Below, in pieces: positions 40,701 through 49,617 of a stretch of 64,000 bases of DNA. Positions within the stretch are counted from its first letter, which is position 1; every line of letters begins with the position of its first letter. The notes beneath the pieces are model-generated. The model made no database searches and was not told the DNA's origin. It saw only the letters and a list, made by a program, of their open reading frames with translations. The stretch is from JBBDIM01 sp040880405. GTDB lineage: Bacteria > Planctomycetota > Planctomycetia > Pirellulales > Pirellulaceae. The DNA lies in the NCBI GenBank assembly GCA_040880405.1, contig JBBDIM010000144.1, positions 1 through 64,000 of the forward strand, in the 5' to 3' direction. The translations under genes and the position numbers were made by a program.

Positions 40701-42197
40701 ATGGCACACAAAACCTACTTGGCGGTCGACCTGGGGGCTTCCAGCGGCCGAGTTTTAGGCGGACAGTTCGATTCCGGAAAACTGCGGCTGGAAGAGTTGC
40801 ATCGGTTCGATAATGGGCCGGTGAATATGGGCGGCCACTTGCACTGGGATATCCCTCGGCTGTGGCAAAACGTCGTCGATGGCCTCCGCGGTGCGGGGCA
40901 CAAGTTTAGCGGCGCGGTGACCTCCATCGGGGTCGATACCTGGGGGGTCGATTTCGCCTTGTTGGGCCGTAACGACGAACTGCTGGGGAACCCTTACCAT
41001 TACCGCGACCAGCGGACCGACGGCATCATGGCCTCCGCGCTGGAGCAGGTCTCGCGGGAAGAGATCTTCGCCGAGTCGGGCCTGCAGTTCATGGAGATTA
41101 ACACCCTCTACCAACTGATCGCGATGCGACGGGCCAACAGCTCGCTGCTGGCAGCGGCCGAGCGGATGCTGCTCGTTCCGGACCTGTTCCACTGGCTCTT
41201 GACCGGTGAAAAGAGTAACGAACTGACCAACGCCACCACCACGCAGCTCTTCAACCCGCAGACTGGGACTTGGTCGAAGCGGTTGATGGAAGCGTTCGAC
41301 TTGCCGAGTGGAATCTTCCAGGATATCGTCCCCGCCGGGACCAATTTGGGCCGCCTGCGGACCAGTGTCGTGGAAGCGACCGGCCTGGCGACTGCCGAAG
41401 TGGTGTTGCCGGGCACCCACGATACGGCCAGCGCCGTGGCGGCTGTGCCCGCCGCGAGCCGGGCCGGGGAGATGCCTGACTGGTGCTATATCTCCAGCGG
41501 GACCTGGTCTTTGATGGGGGTCGAGACGCCTCGCCCGATTGTGAGCGAGCAATGCGCGGCGTTTAACTTCACCAACGAAGGGGGCATTGAGGGGACGACG
41601 CGGCTCCTGAAGAACATCGCCGGACTTTGGCTGGTGCAGGAATGTCGGCGGATGTGGAAACTGCGGGGGCATGAGTATGGCTGGTCCGATTTGACTCGGA
41701 TGTCGCAAGAGTCCTCCCCCTTGGCGTCGTTCATCGATCCGGACCATCCCGCCTTCGTCGCCCCGAAGGATATGACCACCGAGATCCAGGGCTTTTGCTC
41801 GCAAACCGGTCAGACGGTTCCGCAAAGCGAGGGAGCGATCATCCGCTGCGCGTTGGAAAGCCTGGCGATGCGGTACCGGAAGGTTCACCGGATGTTGCAA
41901 GAACTGACCGGGCAGGCGTTGAAGACAATCCACATTGTCGGTGGCGGCACGCAAAACCAACTGCTATGTCAAATGACCGCCGATGCCTGCAACTGCCACG
42001 TCGTGGCCGGGCCGGTCGAGGCGACCGCGATTGGGAACCTGATGGTCCAGTCGATGGCGGCGGGGGATGTCGGTAGTTTGGCCGAGGCTCGGGAAGTGGT
42101 TCGGAATAGTTTCCCGGTGGCGGAGTTCACACCGAGAAACCCAATCATGTGGGACGACGCTTTCCAGCGCTATGAGAAGGTCACCGGGGCGGTTTAG
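40701..42197 (+). CDS. rhaB: Rhamnulokinase
   Basis: Kinase of the FGGY family that phosphorylates L-rhamnulose to L-rhamnulose-1-phosphate. The 498-residue protein opens LAVDLGASSGRVLGG, the rhamnulokinase form of the first ATPase motif, then HRFDNGPVNMGGHLHWDIPR, SIGVDTWGVDFALLGRNDEL, LPGTHDTASAVAAVPA and the C-terminal IHIVGGGTQNQLLCQMTADA. Length and motifs agree with RhaB. No rhaA or rhaD isomerase or aldolase gene is next to it. An oxidoreductase gene follows 141 bases downstream on the same strand. Confidence 0.94.
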   Translation: MAHKTYLAVDLGASSGRVLGGQFDSGKLRLEELHRFDNGPVNMGGHLHWDIPRLWQNVVDGLRGAGHKFSGAVTSIGVDTWGVDFALLGRNDELLGNPYHYRDQRTDGIMASALEQVSREEIFAESGLQFMEINTLYQLIAMRRANSSLLAAAERMLLVPDLFHWLLTGEKSNELTNATTTQLFNPQTGTWSKRLMEAFDLPSGIFQDIVPAGTNLGRLRTSVVEATGLATAEVVLPGTHDTASAVAAVPAASRAGEMPDWCYISSGTWSLMGVETPRPIVSEQCAAFNFTNEGGIEGTTRLLKNIAGLWLVQECRRMWKLRGHEYGWSDLTRMSQESSPLASFIDPDHPAFVAPKDMTTEIQGFCSQTGQTVPQSEGAIIRCALESLAMRYRKVHRMLQELTGQALKTIHIVGGGTQNQLLCQMTADACNCHVVAGPVEATAIGNLMVQSMAAGDVGSLAEAREVVRNSFPVAEFTPRNPIMWDDAFQRYEKVTGAV

Positions 42198-42338
42198 GGG
42201 GTGACTGCTCGCGTTTCTTCCCACTCGGACTGCTGTTGATTCCCCCGTATTCCGATTAAGATAGCCCGATTGCACGAGGGATATTCATTTAAGAGTCATG
42301 CGCCCACGCGGCGCGAAAACCAATGGAGTTGTGAGCCA

Positions 42339-43382
42339 ATGGCAAAGGTCGGAGTGGTCGGCATCGGATTCATGGGGTGGATTCATTATCTGGCATACAA
42401 AAAGGTCCGCGGTCTGGACCTAGCGGCCATTCACACCCGTAGTCCCAAGAAGCTGCAAGGGGATTGGCGGGGCATTAAGGGGAACTTCGGCCCGCCAGGC
42501 GAAGTGGTGAACCTCAAGAATATCGCGGCGCACGAAACCTACGAAGCGATGTTGGCGGACGACTCGCTCGACCTGATCGATATTTGCCTCGCACCGAACC
42601 AGCATTTCGAATTCGCGCTGGCCGCCCTCAAGGCGGGCAAACACGTGCTGATCGAAAAACCGATCACGCTGGAAGTCTCTCAAGCGAAGAAGCTTCAGCA
42701 AGAGGCCGCCAAGCGAAGCTTACAACTGCTGACCGCCCACGTGTTACCTTTCTTCGTCGAGTTCAACTACTTGCTGAAGGTCGCTCGTGAAGGGAAGTTC
42801 GGCAAGCTGCTGGGTGGCAACTTCCGTCGGGTGATCAGCAATCCGACCTGGATTCCCGATTTCTTTGATCCGGACAAGGTTGGTGGGCCGCTGTTGGATC
42901 TACACATTCACGATGCCCATTTCATCCGGCTGCTATTTGGCATGCCGGAGGGTGTCAGTAGTGTGGGACGGATGCGGGGCGAGGTGGTGGAATACTGCAC
43001 CACGCAGTTCGAATATCCCACGGAAAACTACGCGGTGACCGCAACCACCGGCGTCTTGAATCAGCCGGCCCGGGCATTCGCCCATGGATTCGAGGTCCAC
43101 TTCGAACAGGCAACGGTGATGTTCGATTTCGCGGTGATCGACGATGAGCCAAGGTTGATCATGCCGCTCACGGTGATGCCGGCCAAGGGGAAATCGAAGG
43201 TCCCGAAGCTGAAGTCGGGCGATCCAGTCGACGCTTTTGTCCAGGAACTCAAAGAGGTAAACGCCTCGCTGGAAAGTGGCCAGACCTCCGATATTCTCGG
43301 GGGTGATTTGGCGGTCGACGCCTTGGTGCTCTGCCACAAGCAGGCGGAGTCGGTGGCCAAGGGGAAGCGAGTGAAGGTGTAG
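42339..43382 (+). CDS. Gfo/Idh/MocA family oxidoreductase
   Basis: A 347-residue NAD(P)-dependent oxidoreductase. It has VGVVGIGFMGWIHYLAYKKV at the N-terminus, DLIDICLAPNQHFEFALAAL, the canonical GKHVLIEKPITLEVSQAKKL with the EKP motif (lysine and proline at the active site), and a C-terminal domain with GGPLLDLHIHDAHFIRLLFG, the H-x-x-D-H-type catalytic region. ATG at 42339 is chosen because the Rossmann strand follows at once. Its location after rhaB suggests sugar or deoxysugar metabolism. Substrate unknown. Confidence 0.91.
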   Translation: MAKVGVVGIGFMGWIHYLAYKKVRGLDLAAIHTRSPKKLQGDWRGIKGNFGPPGEVVNLKNIAAHETYEAMLADDSLDLIDICLAPNQHFEFALAALKAGKHVLIEKPITLEVSQAKKLQQEAAKRSLQLLTAHVLPFFVEFNYLLKVAREGKFGKLLGGNFRRVISNPTWIPDFFDPDKVGGPLLDLHIHDAHFIRLLFGMPEGVSSVGRMRGEVVEYCTTQFEYPTENYAVTATTGVLNQPARAFAHGFEVHFEQATVMFDFAVIDDEPRLIMPLTVMPAKGKSKVPKLKSGDPVDAFVQELKEVNASLESGQTSDILGGDLAVDALVLCHKQAESVAKGKRVKV

Positions 43383-43576
43383 CCCACCCAAGTTCTCCGC
43401 TGCTCCGCAGGACCCATTTATCGGAATAAACGGCCGATTCGACGTCGCGGGCTTTCCTGGGGTGGTCTTTTATTGGCCCTCAACCCACTCGCTTGGTGAG
43501 ACTCGCCGTAAAGTTTCGTGTGACGGGCGCAATCGCCGCTCGTATGGCATGAAATCGAAGCGAGCGGAGAGTGGCG

Positions 43577-43876
43577 ATGATCACGGCATCGAGCATCCAA
43601 GTGATGATGGTCTTTCTGGGGCTGGTCACCATCGGATGTCACCTTTGGTTGGTGGGCAAGATGTTTCAGAATGGAGACATCGGCTGGGCCATCTTCGGGC
43701 TGGTGGGAATCCCTATCTGCGGACTCGGGTATCTCAGCACCTTCATCCTAGGGTGGATTAACAATTCCCGCTACGGCGTTGAGAATGTGGTGGTGACTTA
43801 CACGATCGCTATGGTCATGCAATTCGTCCTACTCGGCTTTTTGATCGGAATGGATCCGGAGTCGCTTCGATCGTAG
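43577..43876 (+). CDS. Small membrane protein, paralogue of the next gene
   Basis: A 99-residue protein with three hydrophobic spans. The ATG at 43577 is favoured, as GGAGAG lies upstream; an in-frame GTG at 43571 is possible. The phrase MFQNGDIGWAIFGLVGIPIC then GLGYLSTFILGWINNSRYG closely parallels IFQSGDTTMGIICLVTLLLC and GLGGLITFVMGWVKRDQYG in the gene at 44010. The two are therefore tandem duplicates. No function is known. A role in stress or membrane response cannot be judged from sequence. Confidence 0.75.
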   Translation: MITASSIQVMMVFLGLVTIGCHLWLVGKMFQNGDIGWAIFGLVGIPICGLGYLSTFILGWINNSRYGVENVVVTYTIAMVMQFVLLGFLIGMDPESLRS

Positions 43877-44009
43877 CGGTGAAACAATAGTTGTCCGCGA
43901 CCAGTGTGGCTGGTGAGTGGCTACTGTCTGAGAGGGGCGCACTCCGATATATTTTGCGTTACAGTAAACGTCGGCTAACAAACACTCACAGTTATTGGGG
44001 GAATACCTA

Positions 44010-44288
44010 ATGGGCGCAATGCTTCAGATTTTGGGCGGGATCATCGGGATCGTCAGCCTCGTTTGTTTCGTTTTGGTGATAATTAAAATCTTTCAAAGTG
44101 GCGATACGACGATGGGCATCATCTGTCTGGTGACACTTCTGCTTTGCGGTCTCGGTGGTCTGATCACGTTCGTGATGGGTTGGGTCAAGCGAGATCAATA
44201 CGGAACCCACCAAATCATGCCGATCTGGACAGGAGCGGTAGTCCTCAGCTTCCTCGTTAACGGTGCCGCGTTTGCGCTGCTGAACTAG
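44010..44288 (+). CDS. Small membrane protein, paralogue of the preceding gene
   Basis: A 92-residue protein with three hydrophobic spans (about 5-25, 34-56 and 70-90). The ATG at 44010 follows a GGGGGA ribosome site by about seven bases. It shares the central FQ.GD......LV...LCGLG.L.TF..GW pattern with its upstream neighbour at 43577, 133 bases away. A strong terminator follows. No family assignment can be made beyond the shared motif. Confidence 0.75.
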   Translation: MGAMLQILGGIIGIVSLVCFVLVIIKIFQSGDTTMGIICLVTLLLCGLGGLITFVMGWVKRDQYGTHQIMPIWTGAVVLSFLVNGAAFALLN

Positions 44289-44323
44289 CTCCGGCAAATG
44301 CATTTGCCCCTTACGCCAACTGG

Positions 44324-44355
44324 AAAGCCCCGCGGATACCCATCCGCGGGGCTTT
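44324..44355 (+). terminator. Terminator after the small membrane gene
   Basis: Perfect 14-base arms aaagccccgcggat (44324-44337) and atccgcggggcttt (44342-44355) enclose a four-base loop and are followed by a short pyrimidine run. Confidence 0.85.
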
Positions 44356-44468
44356 CTGTCATTCTGGCAGGACACCAGGGGTAGTTCCGGTTCGGGAAGC
44401 CGCTGTGGGGGGCTTCAATCGCTCTAAGTCTTTTCTAATAAAGTGCTTGTGAGTTTCTTTTTGCGGTT

Positions 44469-44484
44469 TGGCACGCCGCTTGCA
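44469..44484 (+). promoter_or_regulatory. Sigma-54 (-24/-12) promoter of groES-groEL
   Basis: TGGCACG (44469-44475), four bases, then TTGCA (44480-44484) match the RpoN consensus TGGCACG-N4-TTGCW exactly, with the GG and GC dinucleotides at the required spacing. A T-rich stretch precedes it. The start of transcription would be near 44495, about 120 bases before the groES ATG. This implies an enhancer-binding activator. Confidence 0.75.
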
Positions 44485-44615
44485 CTTTGACTGAGCTTGT
44501 TAGCGTACGCGCAACAATGGCAGGCGGTCTGGCTCAGCGTTTGGGCCGTAATGACTGGCGGCCACCGTAATATTCAGCTTCCGCTTAGGGAATGTTTTCG
44601 GAGGAAAACACAGCA

Positions 44616-44945
44616 ATGGCTACTGCGACCCAAAAGAAAACCGCGGCGAAAACCCGTCTCCAACCCCTGGGTGATCGTGTCGTCGTCCGTCGGGACGAGC
44701 AAGAAGAGAAGACCGCCGGCGGCATCTTCCTACCGGACAACGCCCAAAACAAGCCCGCTCGAGGCGTGGTGGTGAGTGTCGGCGATGGCCGGATGCTGCC
44801 TGATGGCAGCCGCTCTCCTTTGCAGGTGAAAGCGGGAGACCGAGTGGTTTTCAGCGCTTACGCCGGCAGCGACACCTTCACCATCGCCGACGACGAGGTG
44901 ATCCTGCTTCGCGAAGATGACATTTTGGCCGTGATGGAGGGCTAG
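44616..44945 (+). CDS. groES: Co-chaperonin GroES
   Basis: Ten-kilodalton lid of the GroEL chamber, 109 residues. The ATG at 44616 is chosen, with GGAGG 11 bases upstream; an in-frame ATG at 44592 lies before the ribosome site. Residues 1-13 form a basic extension (MATATQKKTAAKT) before the standard LQPLGDRVVVRRDEQEEKTA. The mobile loop is GGIFLPDNAQNKPARGVV and the C-terminal DDILAVMEG is typical. It is followed 93 bases later by groEL and led by the sigma-54 promoter. Confidence 0.97.
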   Translation: MATATQKKTAAKTRLQPLGDRVVVRRDEQEEKTAGGIFLPDNAQNKPARGVVVSVGDGRMLPDGSRSPLQVKAGDRVVFSAYAGSDTFTIADDEVILLREDDILAVMEG

Positions 44946-45038
44946 TCCCCCCGGCTTTTCGAGCCGGAAGGCGGTACGCCCGCCGGCTCGCTTGGTACTC
45001 AATTCAACCGAACATAACCTCAGTAGGAGAATCCATCG

Positions 45039-46658
45039 ATGGCGAAAATGATCGCATTTGATCAGGAAGCACGCGAAGCGATCCGGCGCGGCGTTTCCAA
45101 ATTGGCCAAGGCCGTAAAAGTGACTCTCGGCCCCAAGGGGCGGAATGTCATTCTGCAAAAGAGCTTTGGCAGCCCGACCGTCACCAAGGACGGCGTAACC
45201 GTCGCCAAGGAGATCGAGCTGGAAGACGTCTATGAAAACATGGGCGCCCAGATGGTTCGTGAAGTCGCCAGCAAGACCAACGACGTCGCCGGCGATGGAA
45301 CCACCACCGCCACGCTGATGGCCGAGGCGATCTTCAACGAAGGTCTCAAGGCGGTCGTCGCCGGCGTGAATCCGGTTCACATGAAGAACGGGATCGACCG
45401 GGCCGTGAACGACATCACCGCTCAGCTCACCAAGATGTCGATTCCGATCAAGAAGAAAGAGGAAATGGCCAACGTCGGTGCCATTGCCGCCAACAACGAT
45501 CGTGAAATCGGCGAGTTGCTGGCCGACGCGATGGAGAAGGTCGGTAAGGATGGCGTGATCACCGTCGACGAAGGCAAGAGCCTGGGTACCGAGGTGGAAT
45601 GGGTCGAAGGGATGCAGTTCGACCGCGGTTACCTCTCCCCTTACTTCGTCACCGATCCGACCGCGATGCAGGCCGTGCTGGAAGACGCTTACATCCTGGT
45701 CTTCGAGAAGAAGATCAGCAACATCAAGGACCTCGTCCCGATGTTGGAAGCGGTGGTTCAGCAGAACAAGCCGCTGTTGATCATCGCCGAGGATGTCGAT
45801 GGCGAAGCGCTGGCGACCTTGGTCATCAATCGCCTCCGGGGCACCTTCAACTGCGTCGCCGTGAAGGCACCCGGTTACGGTGATCGTCGCAAGGCCATGA
45901 TGGAGGATATCGCCATTCTGACCGGCGGGACCGCGATCTTCGAAAGCTTGGGCATCAAGCTGGAGAACCTGGGACTGGCCGAACTAGGCCGAGCCAAGAA
46001 GGTGATTGTCGACAAGGACAACACCACGATCATCGAAGGTGCCGGCGACTCGCAGCACATCAAGGATCGAATCGCTCAGATCCGCCGCGAGATCGACAAC
46101 TCCTCCAGCGACTACGACCGCGAGAAGCTCGAAGAGCGTCTGGCCAAGTTGGCTGGCGGTGTCGCCAAGATCAACGTCGGTGCCGCGACCGAAAGCGAAA
46201 TGAAGGAACGGAAGGCTCGCGTTGAGGACGCCCTCCACGCCACGCGTGCCGCCGCCGCCGAAGGCATTTTGCCAGGTGGTGGGGTCGCCCTGCTCAGGGC
46301 CGCGGCCGCCGTTTCCCCCAAGGACCTGCCGCACGACGAGGAGATCGGCTACCAAATCGTCGTCCGCGCTTGTCGCGCTCCTCTGACCATCATCGCCAGC
46401 AACTCGGGCAAAGATGGCGGGATCGTGTGCGAGCGAGTCCTGGAGAGCAAGGGCAACAACGGTTACAACGCCATGACCGATGTCTACGAAGACTTGGTCA
46501 AGTCCGGTGTGATCGACCCCGCCAAGGTCACCAAGACCGCTCTGGTCAATGCGGCGAGTGTCGCGACCCTGCTGCTGACCAGTGACGCCCTGATCGCCGA
46601 CAAACCGAAGTCGGACAAGAAGGGTGGCCACGGCCACGGCGAAGCCGACATGTATTAA
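45039..46658 (+). CDS. groEL: Chaperonin GroEL
   Basis: Sixty-kilodalton chaperonin subunit, 539 residues. It opens MAKMIAFDQEAREAIRRGVS and has KVTLGPKGRNVILQKSFGSP, the ATP-binding DGTTTATLMAEAI, and the apical and hinge segments in usual order. The tail is KKGGHGHGEADMY, lacking the GGM repeats of E. coli GroEL but ending in a His-containing segment. No frameshift. It is co-transcribed with groES. Planctomycetes often have several groEL genes, so this need not be the only copy. Confidence 0.97.
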   Translation: MAKMIAFDQEAREAIRRGVSKLAKAVKVTLGPKGRNVILQKSFGSPTVTKDGVTVAKEIELEDVYENMGAQMVREVASKTNDVAGDGTTTATLMAEAIFNEGLKAVVAGVNPVHMKNGIDRAVNDITAQLTKMSIPIKKKEEMANVGAIAANNDREIGELLADAMEKVGKDGVITVDEGKSLGTEVEWVEGMQFDRGYLSPYFVTDPTAMQAVLEDAYILVFEKKISNIKDLVPMLEAVVQQNKPLLIIAEDVDGEALATLVINRLRGTFNCVAVKAPGYGDRRKAMMEDIAILTGGTAIFESLGIKLENLGLAELGRAKKVIVDKDNTTIIEGAGDSQHIKDRIAQIRREIDNSSSDYDREKLEERLAKLAGGVAKINVGAATESEMKERKARVEDALHATRAAAAEGILPGGGVALLRAAAAVSPKDLPHDEEIGYQIVVRACRAPLTIIASNSGKDGGIVCERVLESKGNNGYNAMTDVYEDLVKSGVIDPAKVTKTALVNAASVATLLLTSDALIADKPKSDKKGGHGHGEADMY

Positions 46659-46704
46659 TCGGCAGTCAAGCTCCGATCCGCCAGATCGGCTTGTTTACCA
46701 TCAC

Positions 46705-46745
46705 GAAAAGCTCGCCCATTGGTTTTCCATTGGGCGAGCTTTTTC
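46705..46745. terminator. Terminator between groEL and the LEPRxLL protein gene
   Basis: The arms aaaagctcgcccattgg / cattgggcgagcttttt pair nearly perfectly around a short T-rich loop and lie between convergent genes, so they can serve both. Confidence 0.85.
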
Positions 46746-46782
46746 GTGCGCTAGTGGTCTTTGGTGGGGAGCCTTACCCAAT

Positions 46783-49563
46783 TCAAAGCTCAGGCAGCAA
46801 CCATTCGTCGAGTTCGTCATCACCGAGCAACATGTCCGTGGCCGCGGCGAGCGTGATCGATTCTCGAGGAATCGTCCCGAGCAACGGGGTTTCTTGGAAT
46901 TGGAACGGGGCATGGTGAGCAAGCGCAACCGGATCGGTCGAAGCTTCGAATGGGGTCATCGTGACCTCAACTCTCGCCGTCATCCGCGACGACATCCGCG
47001 AAGTTTGCCACTGCGGCAGGTCGCCGGACAGGATGGTATTGCCTGGCTCGGTGTGGGTGAGTGACGCTGAGGGGTTAAAAGACTTCGAGAGATCGATTTC
47101 CGGTTCCCCTTGAGGAATATCATCACCGGCGGAATCGCCACCGCCGGAAGGTCCCGGGTGAGTGACCATGGTTCCACCCGGCTCCGGTGCGAGATCGGTT
47201 AAACCTTCTTGCTGCAGGAGCCAAGTATTCACGAGAAACGTCAGCTCGTTGAAGTTTAGTCTGCCGTTGTTGTCCACGTCGAAAAATGGGAGTCCTACCT
47301 CATGAGCCTGCGAGAATTCGCGGGTCCCGAGTTCGGTTAGCGTGGTGTATTGCGGATTCAAAAACTCCTCGATCATCGCCTCAATGTCGCTCAGTTGCAG
47401 TTGGTTATCTTCCAACACATCGAGCGGATTGACCGGATTATGCCAGCTTGCGGCATTCGTAAAGGCGACCAAGGGGAGCGGTTCACTTACTGCGCCGTTA
47501 ACTGTCGCAATCGTTGTCGGTGTCGGCAAGCTGAATTTGTCTTGGTCCTGGATCGGTGGCGTCAGAAGAACCTGGAAGTCGCCGCTGAGATGAAATGGGA
47601 GGTGAAATCCACCGAGGGCATTCGTCACGGCGGTCGCCGGAAGTCCGATTTGCAAATGATCCAAGGCGACCGTGCCCGGCAATCCGGCGGCGGATTGGTG
47701 ACCAGCCACGATCACATACGAAATCTCGGGAGCGCTCAGCTCAAGTCCCATGGTTTCGATAACCCCGGAGTTAAGTTGTCCGGTCGTGTACGTGCCAAGC
47801 AAGTTTCCCTCGGCGTCGAAGGCCTCTAAGCGGCCGCTGCTGTTGGAATTGATGCCGATCGCATCGATTGAAATCCGGCTGACCGCCTCGTCGAGATCGA
47901 TCCGCAGACGCCGATTGGTCGACCAGGTGTGGTTCCAACTTTGGGTGTTATCGTAATTAAAAAAAGAGCGGCCGCCGGTTGAGCTAAACTGGGAATCGCG
48001 AGCCATCACGTAGTCCCAGGAAGATGCGATTCCGCTCCCGTAAGCGGAAAGGGTAACGCCGTTGACGATCTGATTTAACTCGGTCTGGTGATTGTAATGG
48101 TCCGGATCGATCACGACCTGCGCCGGGGCCGGATTCCCAGCCGGTGTCAGAAGACTGACGGTCCAACCAGCCAAGGGGGGTTCGCCAGCGTCATAGTCGC
48201 CATCCCGATTCACGTCATAAACCAAGGTGCCGTAGACGCCGGGACCGGGTGAGACGCCGATATCAATCGTTGAGGTGCTAAAGATGTCGGAGTAAATCAA
48301 CCCTGTTTGGTCGACCAGACGAAACTCGACCAAGTGCTCCCCCGCCCCGGGTATTGAAACGTTCACGTCGAAATCGACCATGTACGCGTCAAGATCCATG
48401 GCGAGCACCCAGTCGCCTCCATCAACGCGGTATTCCAACTGATCGAGCCGGTTAATCGTCACGCTGTTCTTGGTACCGGAGCTGTTTTGGTTGGCAAGGG
48501 TTCCGACCGAGCCGCTGCCGACCACTCGCATGGAACCGGTCGTCGGATCGTATTGGCTGGTCGCGGTGAGATTTAACGGCACATCCAAGACATCGAAGAT
48601 TCCATTGCCATCGGAGTCCCGCCAGCCGATCGTCTCCAGTGAAGACTGGCTCGTAGTATAAGAATTATAGGCGGCGATGAGATCGTTCTGACTACCCATC
48701 AAGCTCAACTCCCGTGAGTCCGGATCGGGATTACCGTCTATGGCGTTGGTGTTTTGCGTGTTGTAATAGCCTCGGGTAGCGGTGTAGCTGCTGGAAGCGG
48801 CGTACTCATCGAAAGCCCAGAACTGATGCGTGGTTTCATGGGCGACGGTACTCGCTGGCCGACCTGAGGGCATGGCGAAGAACGAGCCGCCGGCGATCGA
48901 AAAAGCACCGCGAACGCTCCCGGGAGGAAAGTATCCATCCTGATGGTTCTCGGCATTTGCCACAAAGATCGTGAACGCCCAGTTGGTGTCGGCCTCCACG
49001 CGCTGCTGATGGTTGAATCGCCGGACATCGTCGGCTACCTGAGACTGGGAATCTCCGGATCGTTCGATCCCGACGTAGTCCAGGAAATCTCCCACCCACA
49101 GGGGAAAGTCGCTTGCCACATTGTTGATCGGTTCGTAACCGGTGGGAACCGGATTGTCGGCGTAGGTGTAGTCAATGACGAAATTGAGATGGTGGATGGT
49201 ATCCTGGAGGGCGAGCATATCGACCCACCACTCTAGTCCCTCCTCGATATTTTGTTTGACCTTTTGGCGTTCCGACTCTGTCCATGTCTCGGTGTCCGTA
49301 TCGATGCTCCCGTCCGACTCAAAGAAGACGACGTTAACCCCCACGTCTCCGAGCATGAATTCGCCCGTGTCCAAGGGGCCCGCGCCAAAGGGGACCGCGG
49401 ATAGCGGCAAGCGAGATTCCAATCGCTCGAACCGACTCCCAACGCCAGGCGTCTTCCGCACACGCCGAGAGGGTGTGCGGTTGAAGTAGGCAAGGGTTGA
49501 GAAAGGAAATCGCATCGGCGGGCGGTGGATCCGAGAGAGAAAAGGGTCGAGGAATATCGACAT
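46783..49563 (-). CDS. Secreted LEPRxLL-type protein with metallopeptidase-like and dockerin-like regions
   Basis: A 926-residue exported protein. The N-terminus has an Arg-rich stretch and RFERLESRLPLSA (about 43-55), the LEPRxLL-type planctomycete tag. A zinc-peptidase-like motif, TVAHETTHQFWAFDEY, lies near residue 240. An SdrD/B-like segment with VYDVNRDGDYDAGEPPLAGW lies near 444. Two dockerin-like calcium loops (PLDVLEDNQLQLSDIEAMI near 712 and FDVDNNGRLNFNELTFLVNT near 760) follow. The C-terminus is acidic (LGDDELDEWLLPEL). The start may instead be ATG 49515. It is probably surface-exposed; the substrate is unknown. Confidence 0.78.
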   Translation of the reverse strand: MSIFLDPFLSRIHRPPMRFPFSTLAYFNRTPSRRVRKTPGVGSRFERLESRLPLSAVPFGAGPLDTGEFMLGDVGVNVVFFESDGSIDTDTETWTESERQKVKQNIEEGLEWWVDMLALQDTIHHLNFVIDYTYADNPVPTGYEPINNVASDFPLWVGDFLDYVGIERSGDSQSQVADDVRRFNHQQRVEADTNWAFTIFVANAENHQDGYFPPGSVRGAFSIAGGSFFAMPSGRPASTVAHETTHQFWAFDEYAASSSYTATRGYYNTQNTNAIDGNPDPDSRELSLMGSQNDLIAAYNSYTTSQSSLETIGWRDSDGNGIFDVLDVPLNLTATSQYDPTTGSMRVVGSGSVGTLANQNSSGTKNSVTINRLDQLEYRVDGGDWVLAMDLDAYMVDFDVNVSIPGAGEHLVEFRLVDQTGLIYSDIFSTSTIDIGVSPGPGVYGTLVYDVNRDGDYDAGEPPLAGWTVSLLTPAGNPAPAQVVIDPDHYNHQTELNQIVNGVTLSAYGSGIASSWDYVMARDSQFSSTGGRSFFNYDNTQSWNHTWSTNRRLRIDLDEAVSRISIDAIGINSNSSGRLEAFDAEGNLLGTYTTGQLNSGVIETMGLELSAPEISYVIVAGHQSAAGLPGTVALDHLQIGLPATAVTNALGGFHLPFHLSGDFQVLLTPPIQDQDKFSLPTPTTIATVNGAVSEPLPLVAFTNAASWHNPVNPLDVLEDNQLQLSDIEAMIEEFLNPQYTTLTELGTREFSQAHEVGLPFFDVDNNGRLNFNELTFLVNTWLLQQEGLTDLAPEPGGTMVTHPGPSGGGDSAGDDIPQGEPEIDLSKSFNPSASLTHTEPGNTILSGDLPQWQTSRMSSRMTARVEVTMTPFEASTDPVALAHHAPFQFQETPLLGTIPRESITLAAATDMLLGDDELDEWLLPEL

Positions 49564-49617
49564 CGAGGCGGCCCTGAAAAGTTCCGCCTTGGGGAAATCG
49601 CATCCTGCGCCGCACGC

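Larger units (their letters stand above)
44289..44615. other. Intergenic region holding a terminator and the groESL promoter
   Basis: This 327-base stretch contains the terminator of the small membrane gene, a consensus sigma-54 promoter and about 120 bases of groES leader. I looked for a CIRCE element (TTAGCACTC-N9-GAGTGCTAA) and for a sigma-32-type promoter and found neither. Confidence 0.65.

Noticed and set aside
40755..41960. 401-codon open frame on the minus strand opposite rhaB
   Set aside because: The composition (His, Gln, Arg and Pro rich, no motif) is that of an antisense shadow of the kinase gene.
44400..44615. CIRCE element or sigma-32-type promoter before groES
   Set aside because: The phrase aagtgcttgtgag near 44440 recalls half a CIRCE arm, but the TTAGCACTC-N9-GAGTGCTAA structure is absent. 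The sigma-54 match is far better.
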